A stretch of DNA of 64,000 nt from Poriferisodalis sp965205175 (GTDB taxonomy: Bacteria > Actinomycetota > Acidimicrobiia > Acidimicrobiales > Poriferisodalaceae): the NCBI RefSeq assembly GCF_965205175.1, contig NZ_OZ242038.1:1240001-1304000 (forward strand), given 5' to 3'. The notes under the pieces were generated by a model, which made no database searches, was not told where the DNA came from, and saw nothing but the letters and a program-made list of their open reading frames with translations. Both the position numbers and the translations under genes were made by a program. This document shows, piece by piece, positions 17,931-26,367 of this stretch; the stretch's first letter is position 1, and each line of letters opens with the position of its first letter.

Positions 17931-18707
17931 ATGCGGAGTCACGAAGTCGACTACCAGATCTTCGGCGACGACATGCAATTCGTCGAGATCGAACTGGATC
18001 CCGGTGAGACGGTCATCGGCGAAGCGGGCACGATGATGTTCATCGAAGACGGCGTGTCGTTCGAGTCGATCATGGGTGACGGCACCGAGCCGAGTTCGGG
18101 CTTGTGGGGCAAGCTCAAGGGCGCCGGCAAGCGAGCCGTCTCCGGCGAGTCGCTGTTCCTCACCCACTTCACCAACACCAGTGCCGGCGGCAAGGCCAAG
18201 GTCGGCTTCGCTGCGGGTTACCCGGGCAAGATCGTGCCGGTGGATCTCGCTCAGATGGGCGGCGAGATCATCGCCCAGCGCGATGCGTTCTTGTGCGCGG
18301 CGATGGGGACCAAGCTCGACATCGCTTGGCAGCGCGGCATCGGCACCGGGCTGTTCGGCGGCGAGGGCTTCATTCTCCAGCGGCTGTCCGGTGACGGGAT
18401 GGCGTTCCTGCACGCCGGAGGTTCCATCAAGGCTGTCCAGCTCCACGACCAGACCATCAAGCTCGACACCGGCTGCTTGGTGGCGTTGCAGCCGTCGCTC
18501 GACTACAGCATCGAGCGCGCCGGCAATCTCAAGTCGATGTTCTTCGGCGGGGAGGGACTGTTCTTGGCCACGGTGTCGGGCACCGGATGGGTGTGGCTGC
18601 AATCCTTGCCCTTCGAGCGGCTCTCGTCGCGGGTGTTGGCGAACGCCGCCGGACCGGCCTCCGATGACTCACGCGGCCTGCTGTCGGGCCTGTTCGAGCG
18701 CAGCTGA
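17931..18707 (+). CDS. AIM24 / TIGR00266 family protein
   Basis: A 258-aa beta-rich protein of the AIM24 family. Family signatures seen are YQIFGDDMQFVEIELDPGE, VIGEAGTMMFIEDGV near residue 32, PGKIVPVDL, the GEGFILQRLSGDG glycine-rich stretch and LKSMFFGGEGLFLATVSGTG. The length is normal for the family and there is no signal peptide. Function is poorly known; bacterial members are often next to stress or membrane genes. AAGGAGCACAGAGCC provides the ribosome site before the ATG. Confidence 0.88.
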   Translation: MRSHEVDYQIFGDDMQFVEIELDPGETVIGEAGTMMFIEDGVSFESIMGDGTEPSSGLWGKLKGAGKRAVSGESLFLTHFTNTSAGGKAKVGFAAGYPGKIVPVDLAQMGGEIIAQRDAFLCAAMGTKLDIAWQRGIGTGLFGGEGFILQRLSGDGMAFLHAGGSIKAVQLHDQTIKLDTGCLVALQPSLDYSIERAGNLKSMFFGGEGLFLATVSGTGWVWLQSLPFERLSSRVLANAAGPASDDSRGLLSGLFERS

Positions 18708-18785
18708 CCGCCCGGCCCGCATGATCGCACGCCGTCTGTCGGCATTCGAGCGGGCGGCTGCTCACAGCGTCATGACGATGCAGCT

Positions 18786-19856
18786 ATGACGATGCGGCTG
18801 ACCTCAGGTCGCATCAGCGTCGACGGTTTCGCCGAAGCTCAAGCAGCCCTCCACGCCCGCGGGTGGACAGACGGCCTGCCTGTCGTGCCGCCCACGCAGG
18901 AGGCAGTGGCGGCGTGTCTGGACTGGGCGATGCTGTCGCCGGACCACCTGATCGGCATCGAGCCGGTGCGGGCACGGGCCATCACGGCGGAGAAGGCCGC
19001 GGTCAATGCGGTGATGGCAGGATGCTCGCCACAACACTTCCCGGTCGTCGTGACCGCGCTCACGGCGATGCTGCAGCCCGAGTTCGGGCTCCACGGCCCG
19101 ACGGCGTCCACCGGCGGCTGCGCGGTCATGCTGATCGTCAACGGACCTGTCCGGCGTGAGCTGGCGATGGACGCCACCTTCAGCGTGCTCGGCGGCGCCG
19201 ACCGGTCCTGTGCGGTCATCGCACGGGCAGTACGGCTGGTGCTGGCCAACGTGCTCGATGTGAAGCCTGGCGGCATCGACCGGGCCACGCTGGGCCATCC
19301 CGGCAAGCTCGGTTACTGCATCGCCGAGGACGAGGAGGCCACGAGCTGGGTATCGCTGGGCGACCGCCGGCTCTCCACGGTGCAGGCCGAGCGAGGCCAG
19401 GTGTCCTCGGTGACGGCGGTGGCCTCGATGGCGCCCCGCCAGATCATGAACGAATGGACGACCGACCCCACCGAGCTCTGTGAGACCGTGGCCGCAGAGA
19501 TCCGGGCCAACCAACTCCACTATTCCATCTGGCCGGGCAATTACGTCGTGGTGCTGCCCCCGCAGCTGCGCGCTCACTTCGATGCGGCCGGCTGGACCCC
19601 CGACGACATCGCAGGCTGCGTCTTCGAGCGTGCCCGGGTGCGCCGGGGAGACTGGGCGGATGTCGGCAAGGGAGCAATCGTCAAGGATCGGGCCGACCAG
19701 AGCTATTCGGCGCTGGAATCCCCCGACGACTTGCTGATTGTCGCCGCGGGCGGGCCGGCGGGCGGCTTCGCGGCGGTGATTCCGCCGTGGCTCGGCACCC
19801 GAAGCCACGCCTCCACTGTGGCGGTGGGCGCCTGCGTGGACTGCGATGTGGACTAG
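18786..19856 (+). CDS. conserved protein upstream of the UGSC selenoprotein
   Basis: A 356-aa soluble protein with no catalytic family I can name. Recognisable conserved-looking blocks are RGWTDGLPVVPPT near residue 27, FGLHGPTASTGGCAVMLIVNGP near 100, FSVLGGADRSCAVIARA, and LGHPGKLGYCIAEDEE. It contains several cysteines (TGGC, RSC, GYC, AGC). The stop is 89 bases before the likely GTG start of the UGSC selenoprotein on the same strand. They probably form one unit, and this protein may be the redox partner or substrate-binding partner of the selenoprotein. That link is inference from position only. Confidence 0.7.
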   Translation: MTMRLTSGRISVDGFAEAQAALHARGWTDGLPVVPPTQEAVAACLDWAMLSPDHLIGIEPVRARAITAEKAAVNAVMAGCSPQHFPVVVTALTAMLQPEFGLHGPTASTGGCAVMLIVNGPVRRELAMDATFSVLGGADRSCAVIARAVRLVLANVLDVKPGGIDRATLGHPGKLGYCIAEDEEATSWVSLGDRRLSTVQAERGQVSSVTAVASMAPRQIMNEWTTDPTELCETVAAEIRANQLHYSIWPGNYVVVLPPQLRAHFDAAGWTPDDIAGCVFERARVRRGDWADVGKGAIVKDRADQSYSALESPDDLLIVAAGGPAGGFAAVIPPWLGTRSHASTVAVGACVDCDVD

Positions 19857-19945
19857 TCGCTGCGGCTCTGATGCTGTGACCGTAGGGTGCAGTGCGGCAA
19901 CAGACCGCAGTGCCTGAACAGAGCCCTGAACAGAGCGAGGTCGGC

Positions 19946-20464
19946 GTGGAGCTGCTGAATCCCACCCATGAGCAAGCACCTGCCGGCTTCGAAGCGCCGA
20001 AGCGGCTCGTCACCTTGCAAGGCGCCACCGTGGGAGTCATCTCCAACGGCAAGCAGAACACTCAGCCGTTCTTCGATCACGTCGAACGACTGCTGCGCGA
20101 CCGTCACGGTGTGGCGGAGGTGGTCCGCCGGACCAAGGCCAACTACAGCGCTCCCGCGCAGCACGAGCTGCTTGCCGAGGCAATGGGCTGGGAGGCTGTG
20201 CTGGCCGGCGTCGGCGACTGAGGCAGCTGCTCGTCGTGCAGTCTGCACGACGCCGTCGCCGCCGAGCGAATCGGCGTGCCCGCAGTCAGCGTCATGACGA
20301 GTGCGTTCGTGGACGCGGCTGAGCTGATGGCACGCGTCCAAGGCGTGCCTGAGCATCCCTTTACGGTGATCGAGCACCCCATCGCGAGCGCGGGTGCAGC
20401 AGGCCTCGAAGCGCGGGCCGAGACTGCGGTGGCCCAGGCAGTCGAGCTGCTGGTAGCTCGCTAG
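19946..20464 (+). CDS. UGSC family selenoprotein (in-frame UGA = selenocysteine)
   Basis: The frame reads VELLNPTHEQ at the start, LQGATVGVISNGKQN near residue 32, EVVRRTKANYSAP, then AVLAGVGD. A TGA at 20219-20221 is followed in the same frame by GSCSSCSLHDAVAAERIGVP and continues to a TAG at 20462. This is the U/C-GSC motif of the UGSC family, with the UGA at the position of Sec or Cys. Read through, the protein is 172 aa with Sec at residue 92. A SECIS-like hairpin starts 11 bases after the UGA. The start is probably the GTG at 19946 after GAGCGAGG; a GTG at 19892 would add 18 residues. An automatic caller would split it into two ORFs. It is probably a thiol/selenol redox protein; the substrate is unknown. 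Confidence 0.9.
20222..20252 (+). promoter_or_regulatory. bacterial SECIS element
   Basis: After the UGA come 11 bases, with C232 the last of them also able to pair, then the stem GTCGTGC (20233-20239). The five-base loop AGTCT and GCACGAC (20245-20251) follow. C232 and G252 extend the stem to 8 bp. Spacing, stem and a loop exposing G and U closely resemble the E. coli fdhF bSECIS, whose apical part also reads UGCA-GGUC-UGCA. This is what SelB-mediated selenocysteine insertion needs. Confidence 0.85.
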
Positions 20465-20507
20465 CGTGAGCTCGGGCACGCACGCAGAAGCAGAAGGAGC
20501 CCGCACG

Positions 20508-20978
20508 ATGACCAAGGCGATTCCCGACGATTACCCGCGCATCTCGGTGTCGATGAGCATTGACGGCGCCTCTGATGCGATTGCGTTCTACACCGAGGTG
20601 CTCGGGATGACCGAGCGGATGCGCCTCCCCATGGGTGACAAAATCGGTCATTCGGAGCTGACGCTGGGCGATTCGCTCATCATGGTGGCCGACGAGTTTC
20701 CCGAGATGGAATTCCATTCGCCGGCCCACTACGGCGGCTCGCCCGTGCAGCTCAGCGTGTACGTGGACGATGTGGATGCCACCTTCGCCGCTGCGCTCGC
20801 GGCAGGCGCAACTGAGGTGCGGCCGGTCGAGGACCAGTTTTACGGCGACCGCTCGGGCATGATCCAAGACCCGTGGGGCCATCGCTGGAATCTCGCGACT
20901 CACATCGAAGACGTGGACCCCGACGAGATGGCCCGTCGTTCGGAGGCTGCCATGTCCGAGATGGCAGCCGGCGGCTGA
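20508..20978 (+). CDS. VOC family (glyoxalase/PhnB-like) protein
   Basis: A 156-aa protein of the vicinal-oxygen-chelate fold with paired beta-alpha-beta-beta-beta modules. It has ISVSMSIDGASDAIAFYTEVLGM, the strand GHSELTLGDSLIMVADE, a second module QLSVYVDDVDATFAAALAAGA, and the C-terminal GDRSGMIQDPWGHRWNLATH with the usual metal-ligand region. It resembles PhnB-like members. The ATG at 20508 with AAGGAG upstream is preferred over an ATG-less extension to 20466. It lies 43 bases after the selenoprotein stop and may be cotranscribed with it. Confidence 0.85.
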   Translation: MTKAIPDDYPRISVSMSIDGASDAIAFYTEVLGMTERMRLPMGDKIGHSELTLGDSLIMVADEFPEMEFHSPAHYGGSPVQLSVYVDDVDATFAAALAAGATEVRPVEDQFYGDRSGMIQDPWGHRWNLATHIEDVDPDEMARRSEAAMSEMAAGG

Positions 20979-20982
20979 CCGC

Positions 20983-22239
20983 TCACCGAGCCGAGCGCCT
21001 AGCCACCCAGGCGACCGGGCTTGCCGAGACCAAGAACGCACCCGCCGCGATGGCCAAGGCCGTCGGCACAGAGACGAGCTGCGCTGCCGCCCCCAGCGCC
21101 AAGCCGCCCAGCACCTCGCCCACTGCTTCTGCCTGACCCAAGAAGGAGATGACCGTCGCTCGCACGGCGGAAGGCGCGTCGCGATTGGCCATGGCCTCTG
21201 CCAGCGGGTAGGTCATCTCGCCCGCCACGTCCAGCACTGCCCAGCCGCCCAGAGCCACCGCGAACGACGGGCCGACGGCCAGAGCGAGGGTGCCGATGCC
21301 GGTGATGACGAGCAGGCGGGCCAGCAGCCGCGCGCCGGTCCGGCGTGCATCGCGGCCGCCGTGCTGCGTGTCGATGCGGCGGGCCAGCCACGCCATTGCC
21401 GGGATGGCCATGGCGGCCATCACGAACCAGACGGCACCGAAGAACACCACCGCCTCCGCGCCGCTGAACTCGGCCATTCCGAGCTGTACCAAGCGCAGCA
21501 CGTCCAGTCGTTCGATGCCTTCGGATGCCGCGCCGGCCAGTGCCGCCGCCAGCACGACGGCGAGCAGGGTGGGACGCCGGCGAACCAGCCGTGCGCCTTG
21601 TGTCCACAAGCCGACCGCGTCCCGCCACAGGCCGGTGCTGGAGACCGCCGGCTGGCCCGATGCGGCGCGGCGGCGGGCCGACCGGAAGCCGGTTTCGCCC
21701 ATGGCAACTGCCAAGAATGCGGCGATCAGCAGCGTGATGCAGCCCATCAGCGCCATCGATCCTCGCAGCGACCAGATGCCCGTCGCGCCTGCCGCGACGA
21801 TGCCTGCCATGACGCCGACGGACCGCCACATGGCGTGCCGCACGATGAGCTGGTCGGTCACGCGGGAGGCCACGGCCAGCTCGTCGGTCATCCAGGCTGT
21901 GGAAGCGCCGCTCTGCAGCGTCCAGCCGACGCCCCACAGCACCTGCCACACCAGCAGCACCGCGAAGGTCTCCGTGATCGGCGCCAGCGTCATCGCTGCA
22001 CCCATGACGGCATACGCGGCGACCACGGCGCCCTTGCGGCTGTACAGGTCGGCAACGACGCCCGTGGGAACTTCGGCCAGCAGGATCGTGACCACCAGTG
22101 CAGTCCCCAACAGCACGAGCTGGAGCGGGCGCAGCGTCAGCTCCACCACCCACCACACCACCGCCGGCAGTCCCCAGGCCAGCGCAAATCCTTGGGCGCA
22201 CCCGGTCAGCAGGAACAGCCGATCAGGCCGGTGCCGCAC
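20983..22239 (-). CDS. MFS transporter
   Basis: A 418-aa membrane protein with about twelve hydrophobic helices. The loop between helices 2 and 3 reads EVPTGVVADLYSRKGAVV, matching the major-facilitator motif A pattern (G-x-x-x-D-x-x-x-R-K/R-x). The second half begins with RRRPTLLAVVLAAALAG. It is convergent with the VOC gene, with only 4 bases between stops. The substrate is unknown. Confidence 0.85.
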   Translation of the reverse strand: MRHRPDRLFLLTGCAQGFALAWGLPAVVWWVVELTLRPLQLVLLGTALVVTILLAEVPTGVVADLYSRKGAVVAAYAVMGAAMTLAPITETFAVLLVWQVLWGVGWTLQSGASTAWMTDELAVASRVTDQLIVRHAMWRSVGVMAGIVAAGATGIWSLRGSMALMGCITLLIAAFLAVAMGETGFRSARRRAASGQPAVSSTGLWRDAVGLWTQGARLVRRRPTLLAVVLAAALAGAASEGIERLDVLRLVQLGMAEFSGAEAVVFFGAVWFVMAAMAIPAMAWLARRIDTQHGGRDARRTGARLLARLLVITGIGTLALAVGPSFAVALGGWAVLDVAGEMTYPLAEAMANRDAPSAVRATVISFLGQAEAVGEVLGGLALGAAAQLVSVPTALAIAAGAFLVSASPVAWVARRSAR

Positions 22240-22284
22240 GACGGCCCAGCCTACGAGCCCGGCCTACGAACGTAGCGTGACGCC

Positions 22285-22941
22285 ATGAGCGGGCCGACGG
22301 ATGTGCCATGTGGCCTGCGCCGCCGCGCGGACGGCACGCTGGCGTGCTCGTGGGGCGAGGGTCACGACGACTACGCGGCGTACCACGACACCGAGTGGGG
22401 CCTGCCCGTGACCGACGACGTCGCCCTGTACGAGCGGATGTGCTTGGAGGGCTTCCAGGCAGGCTTGTCGTGGCTGACGATCCTGCGCAAGCGCGAGAAC
22501 TTCCGCTCCGCGTTTCGCGGGTTCGACATCGAGACTGTGGCCCGCTTCGGCCAGGCCGACGTGGAGCGGCTGCTCGCAGATGCAGGCATCGTGCGACATC
22601 GCGGCAAGATCGAGGCGACGATCAACAACGCCGCCGCTGCCCTCGAGACCATCGCTGCGCACGGCAGCCTGGCGGCCTTCTTCTGGTCCTTCGAGCCAAC
22701 GCCTGCGGCTCGGCCCGCCATCGTCGACGACGAGTCGCTCGCTGCGATGCCGACCACGCCCGAGTCGACAGCGCTCAGCCAAGCGCTGCGACGCTTGGGC
22801 TGGCGTTTCGTCGGCCCGACCACGTGCTACGCGCTGATGCAGGCCGCAGGCATCGTCAACGACCATCTCCAGGGCTGCTGGCGCCGACCGGCAATCGAGG
22901 CTGCGCGCGCAGCGCTGACGCGACCGTCGTGCATGCGCTAG
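22285..22941 (+). CDS. tag: DNA-3-methyladenine glycosylase I
   Basis: A 218-aa base-excision repair enzyme that removes 3-methyladenine from alkylated DNA. Clear Tag features are YAAYHDTEWGLPVTDD near residue 31 (Tag-typical H-D-x-E-W-G), ERMCLEGFQAGLSWLTILRKRENFR with the helix-hairpin-helix core, and RFVGPTTCYALMQAAGIVNDH, which carries Tag's C-terminal zinc-site residues. It is divergent from the MFS gene with 45 bases between starts. Confidence 0.92.
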   Translation: MSGPTDVPCGLRRRADGTLACSWGEGHDDYAAYHDTEWGLPVTDDVALYERMCLEGFQAGLSWLTILRKRENFRSAFRGFDIETVARFGQADVERLLADAGIVRHRGKIEATINNAAAALETIAAHGSLAAFFWSFEPTPAARPAIVDDESLAAMPTTPESTALSQALRRLGWRFVGPTTCYALMQAAGIVNDHLQGCWRRPAIEAARAALTRPSCMR

Positions 22942-23027
22942 CTGCGCGGTGATGCCCGGAGCGTTCGGCTGCGGCGTGGTGCGCGGTTGCCCTACAGTCT
23001 GGGAGCTGACGGGAGGACTGTTCGCTC

Positions 23028-23594
23028 ATGCATCTGTCTCGCCCTGCTGTGCCGCGTTTGGCGCCGATCGGCAAGGTCGCCGAGCGGGCTCGTGTGGTGA
23101 TGGAGGGTTCGTTCGCGAACGCTGTGAACGTCATCGCGACGCTTGCGCACAGCCGGGCGGTGTCGCGGGCGTTCGGCGAGTTCGCCCGAGTGGTCTTGTT
23201 CGAGGGGGATCTGTCGCGTCGGAACGTGGAGATCGCGGTGCTGCGGATGGGCTGGAACTGCCAGTCGGTGTACGAGTTCGGCCAGCACACGCTCATCGCT
23301 CGGGCCGAGGTGATGTCCGCCGAGGAGATCTATCTGGTCACTCGTCCGATTGTCGAGGGGCGCTGGACGGCGGCGGAGGCGGCGTTGTTGCAGGTGGTGG
23401 ACGACCTGTACAGCGACGACTGCGTCAGCGACGCGACCTGGGCTGAGGCTGTTCGCTGGTTCAGCGGGGCGGAGATGGTGCATCTGGTTGCGGCGGCGGG
23501 CTGTTATCGAATGGTGAGCGGCTTGCTGAACAGCCTCGGCGTCGAACGCGACGCAGGCGTCCCCGGCTGGCCCACGGCGACCCCGGCGCCATAG
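23028..23594 (+). CDS. carboxymuconolactone decarboxylase family protein
   Basis: A 188-aa all-helical protein of the CMD/AhpD-like fold. VVLFEGDLSRRNVEIAVLRMGWNCQSVYEFGQHTLIARAEV contains the family-type E-x-x-x-R-x-x-W-N-C-x-x-E-x-x-x-H arrangement. A WTAAEAALLQVVDDLYSDDCVSD helix follows. The family usually has a C-x-x-C peroxidase pair; here there is a single Cys (WNCQSVYE), so peroxidase activity is doubtful. A GGGAGGA site precedes the ATG. Confidence 0.85.
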   Translation: MHLSRPAVPRLAPIGKVAERARVVMEGSFANAVNVIATLAHSRAVSRAFGEFARVVLFEGDLSRRNVEIAVLRMGWNCQSVYEFGQHTLIARAEVMSAEEIYLVTRPIVEGRWTAAEAALLQVVDDLYSDDCVSDATWAEAVRWFSGAEMVHLVAAAGCYRMVSGLLNSLGVERDAGVPGWPTATPAP

Positions 23595-23647
23595 GGCAGC
23601 CAGAGGCTCGGCCCGACCTCGAAGTGCCGCCCGAGTGAGGGCCGGCT

Positions 23648-24235
23648 TCAGCCGTTGCCACCCGCGGTGTTGGCAGCGACAGCGGTGACGCCGTCCTCGG
23701 TGGCGAGGTGGGTCATCGGCACATCGTGAGGCTCGACGGGCAGCACGTCCAGCACCTGCGAGCGCATGGTCACGCCGATGCGAGGGCAGTGGCGGGGCAG
23801 CCGGGCCAACAGCTCGTCGAAGTACCCGGCGCCGCGGCCGAGCCGCGTGCCGCGGCGGTCGAACGCCAGGCCGGGCACCAGCGCCAGCACGATGTGCCGA
23901 GGCTTCAGCTCCAACGCGTCGGCAATCGGCTGCGGGAAGCCGAAGCGATGCCGTTCCATCGCGCCGATCGCCGGGTGCAGCGTGAGCGGGCCCAGCGCCG
24001 GGGTGCGAGTCACCGCAAACCGCTGCCAGCCGACGGCGTCGGCAAGGCGGTCCAGCGACAGTTCGCCCGGCTGTGCGCGGTAGAAGAGGATCAGACCGGC
24101 GCCCGCGGCAGCGTCAGCCGCAGCATCGAATGCCTCGACGAACGTTTCGAGGCCCTCCACGACGGCGGCAGCGGTCTCTGCGGTGACCGGCGGTCGGTGG
24201 TCGCGGACCCAGCGTCGCCAACCGGTCTTCGACAT
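23648..24235 (-). CDS. 5-formyltetrahydrofolate cyclo-ligase family protein
   Basis: A 195-aa enzyme that converts 5-formyl-THF to 5,10-methenyl-THF using ATP. Features include MSKTGWRRWVRDHRP at the start, LILFYRAQPGELSLDRL in the middle, and the diagnostic LALVPGLAFDRRGTRLGRGAGYFDELLAR phosphate/substrate loop. The ATG at 24235 has a GGCGGAG site and is preferred to the ATG at 24259, which adds MDGAGGEP. It is divergent from the sterol desaturase-like gene. Confidence 0.85.
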   Translation of the reverse strand: MSKTGWRRWVRDHRPPVTAETAAAVVEGLETFVEAFDAAADAAAGAGLILFYRAQPGELSLDRLADAVGWQRFAVTRTPALGPLTLHPAIGAMERHRFGFPQPIADALELKPRHIVLALVPGLAFDRRGTRLGRGAGYFDELLARLPRHCPRIGVTMRSQVLDVLPVEPHDVPMTHLATEDGVTAVAANTAGGNG

Positions 24236-24323
24236 CGGTTCTCCGCCGGCGCCGTCCATGACTCCGACGCTAGGTGTGTTCGTGTGTCCGGCTCCCACAC
24301 AGCGCGGGCATACACTGGGCATC

Positions 24324-25319
24324 GTGGGGATCGGGGAGGTCGTGCTCCCGCCGCTGTACGAGCGGCCGCCTCGCCCGCTCGCGATGGCGCGCTGGCTCGC
24401 CACCACCTTCCTCTGGTGGCAGAACGGGCTGTGGATCGTGGTCGGCGCTGCGGCATGGCTCTGGCTGACACCGCCGCTCGACCGCTTCGCAAGCCCTGCT
24501 GCGTGGGCAGTCGTGCTGGTGTACCTGCGCAATGTCGTCCTCATGGTCGTGATCGTGGGAGGCCTGCACTGGTGGCTGTATGTCCGACGCAGCCAGGGCA
24601 CACAGCACAAGTACGACGAGCGATGGCTCTCGGTGGGTCGGCGTCCGTTCCTGTTCCGCAACCAGACCCGCGACAACGTCTTCTGGTCCCTGGCGAGCGC
24701 ATGCGCAGTGGCGGCGCTGTATGAGTCGTCGATGCTGTGGCTGTACGCCAACGACCTGCTGCCGACGGTGCCGGTTCGCGGCAGCCTCGGCACTCTCGCC
24801 TACGCCGCAGCGTTGACGCTGGCGATGTTCCCGCTCGTCTCGGTGCACTTCTACGCCAACCACCGGCTGCTGCACACCCCGCGTCTGTACCGCTGGGCGC
24901 ACTCGCTGCATCATCGCAACGTCAACATCGGCCCGTGGTCGGGCGTGTCGATGCACCCGCTCGAGCATCTGCTGTATCTCTCCGCACCGCTGATGTTCCT
25001 GTTGATTCCCGCCAACCCGTACCTGGTCACGCTGACGCTCACCTACCTGCTGCTGTCGCCGGCGCCGTCGCACTCCGGGTTCGACCGCTACCTCGTAGCG
25101 GGCGGGCGCACCGTGGCCGGGGGCGACCGTTTCCACACGCTGCACCACCGGTACTTCGACTGCAACTACGGCACGACCCTGGTGCCGATGGACAAGTGGT
25201 TCGGCACGTGGCACGACGGCAGCGACGAAGCCCGTGCCGCCTTCACCGACCGTCGCCGTCGGCTGGCAGCCCGTAACGCCGGCCGACGACGCGCCGACCG
25301 GTCGGCGCGTCAGACCTGA
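24324..25319 (+). CDS. sterol desaturase / fatty acid hydroxylase family membrane protein
   Basis: About 331 aa, a diiron membrane oxygenase or hydroxylase. Several transmembrane helices are present, and histidine clusters are in the expected order: HFYANHRLLHTPRLYRWAHSLHHRN, MHPLEHLLYL, and HTLHHRYFDCNYG. The cytoplasmic tail is Arg-rich. The start is uncertain: GTG 24324 is used here; GTG 24342 lies only 2 bases after GGAGG, and ATG 24384 gives MARWLATTFLWW. Its substrate (sterol, hopanoid, carotenoid or fatty acid) cannot be told. Confidence 0.85.
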   Translation: MGIGEVVLPPLYERPPRPLAMARWLATTFLWWQNGLWIVVGAAAWLWLTPPLDRFASPAAWAVVLVYLRNVVLMVVIVGGLHWWLYVRRSQGTQHKYDERWLSVGRRPFLFRNQTRDNVFWSLASACAVAALYESSMLWLYANDLLPTVPVRGSLGTLAYAAALTLAMFPLVSVHFYANHRLLHTPRLYRWAHSLHHRNVNIGPWSGVSMHPLEHLLYLSAPLMFLLIPANPYLVTLTLTYLLLSPAPSHSGFDRYLVAGGRTVAGGDRFHTLHHRYFDCNYGTTLVPMDKWFGTWHDGSDEARAAFTDRRRRLAARNAGRRRADRSARQT

Positions 25320-25370
25320 GCGTCGCCGGCCTGTGGCGCCGTGCAATCGCCACGGCCCGCTGAGGAGCGC

Positions 25371-26189
25371 TCAGGCGATGGTCTCGGGCTCGGTGCTCAC
25401 GAGCAGCTCCGCCACCGACGCCGTGTTCGGCAATCGCAGGATCGTGGCGAGGCACTGGGCCAAGTCGCCGGCATCGATCATGATCGCCGGATCCACCCCG
25501 AAGTCAGACGTCATGTCCGTGCGCACGTAGCCCGGGCACACGGCGGTACACCGGATCCCGTCGGCGAAGGTCGAGTGTCGCACCGAGTGGTGCAGCGCCA
25601 TCGCGGCGTGCTTGCTCATCGCATAGCCGGGGGCGAAGGTGCCGCGCACTCGCTTGCCCGACATCGAGATCACGTTCACGATGCGGCCCTCGCCGCTACG
25701 GCGCAGTTGGTCGAGCGTGGCGCGCAACATGCGGAACGGACCCTTCGCATTGACCTCCCACATCTCGTCCAGCACTGCTTCGGACAGTTCCTCCAAGGCG
25801 TCGGTGTAGGCGACGCCGGCGTTGTTCACGAGGCAGTCGATCCGGCCATGCGCAGCCATCGTCTCGGCGGTCCAGCGCTCCGCAGCGTCGAGGTCGGTGG
25901 CGTCGTAGCGGTGCAGCGTCACTGGCGCCCCGGCACCGTCGCCGCTGCGACCGGCAGCGCTCGCGCCGGCATCGCCTGTGCCGGCGCCGCGCCGCTCGGC
26001 ACCTCGGTGCGAACCGCTGCCGGCGGGCAGGTCGGTTCGATAGCGGGCAGCCGACGCAGCCAGCGACTCCACGTTGCGCGCGCCCAGCGACAGCGTCCAG
26101 CCGTCGGCGTGCAGCGCAGCGGCGATGGCCTCGCCGATGCCGCGATTCGCCCCGCTGATCATGACCACACGTCCAGCGACGTCGCGCAT
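25371..26189 (-). CDS. SDR family oxidoreductase
   Basis: A 272-aa Rossmann-fold enzyme. NAD(P)-binding GANRGIGEA lies near residue 12, then NNAGVAYTDALEE, catalytic Ser in NVISMSG, and Tyr-Lys in GYAMSKHAAMA. A low-complexity Gly/Ala/Ser insert of about 35 residues (GSGSHRGAERRGAGTG and following) interrupts the region between strands 2 and 3 and looks like a local expansion. The ATG at 26189 has a GGGGGGACGAG site. The substrate is unknown. It is divergent from the MFS gene at 26368. Confidence 0.85.
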   Translation of the reverse strand: MRDVAGRVVMISGANRGIGEAIAAALHADGWTLSLGARNVESLAASAARYRTDLPAGSGSHRGAERRGAGTGDAGASAAGRSGDGAGAPVTLHRYDATDLDAAERWTAETMAAHGRIDCLVNNAGVAYTDALEELSEAVLDEMWEVNAKGPFRMLRATLDQLRRSGEGRIVNVISMSGKRVRGTFAPGYAMSKHAAMALHHSVRHSTFADGIRCTAVCPGYVRTDMTSDFGVDPAIMIDAGDLAQCLATILRLPNTASVAELLVSTEPETIA

Positions 26190-26367
26190 CTCGTCCCCCC
26201 TGCGGTCGGTGGATGGCGGCTGGCCAATTGTGGCGGATGCCATGCCGCGAGTGACGTGCGGCAGGTCATCCGGGCACGCCGCTCATCCGGGCACGCGGCG
26301 GTGCCTCGCGTTAGCGTTCGCTGGCGGCCCGGGTGCCGATTCACGACGCCGACGGGAGGCGAGGGAG

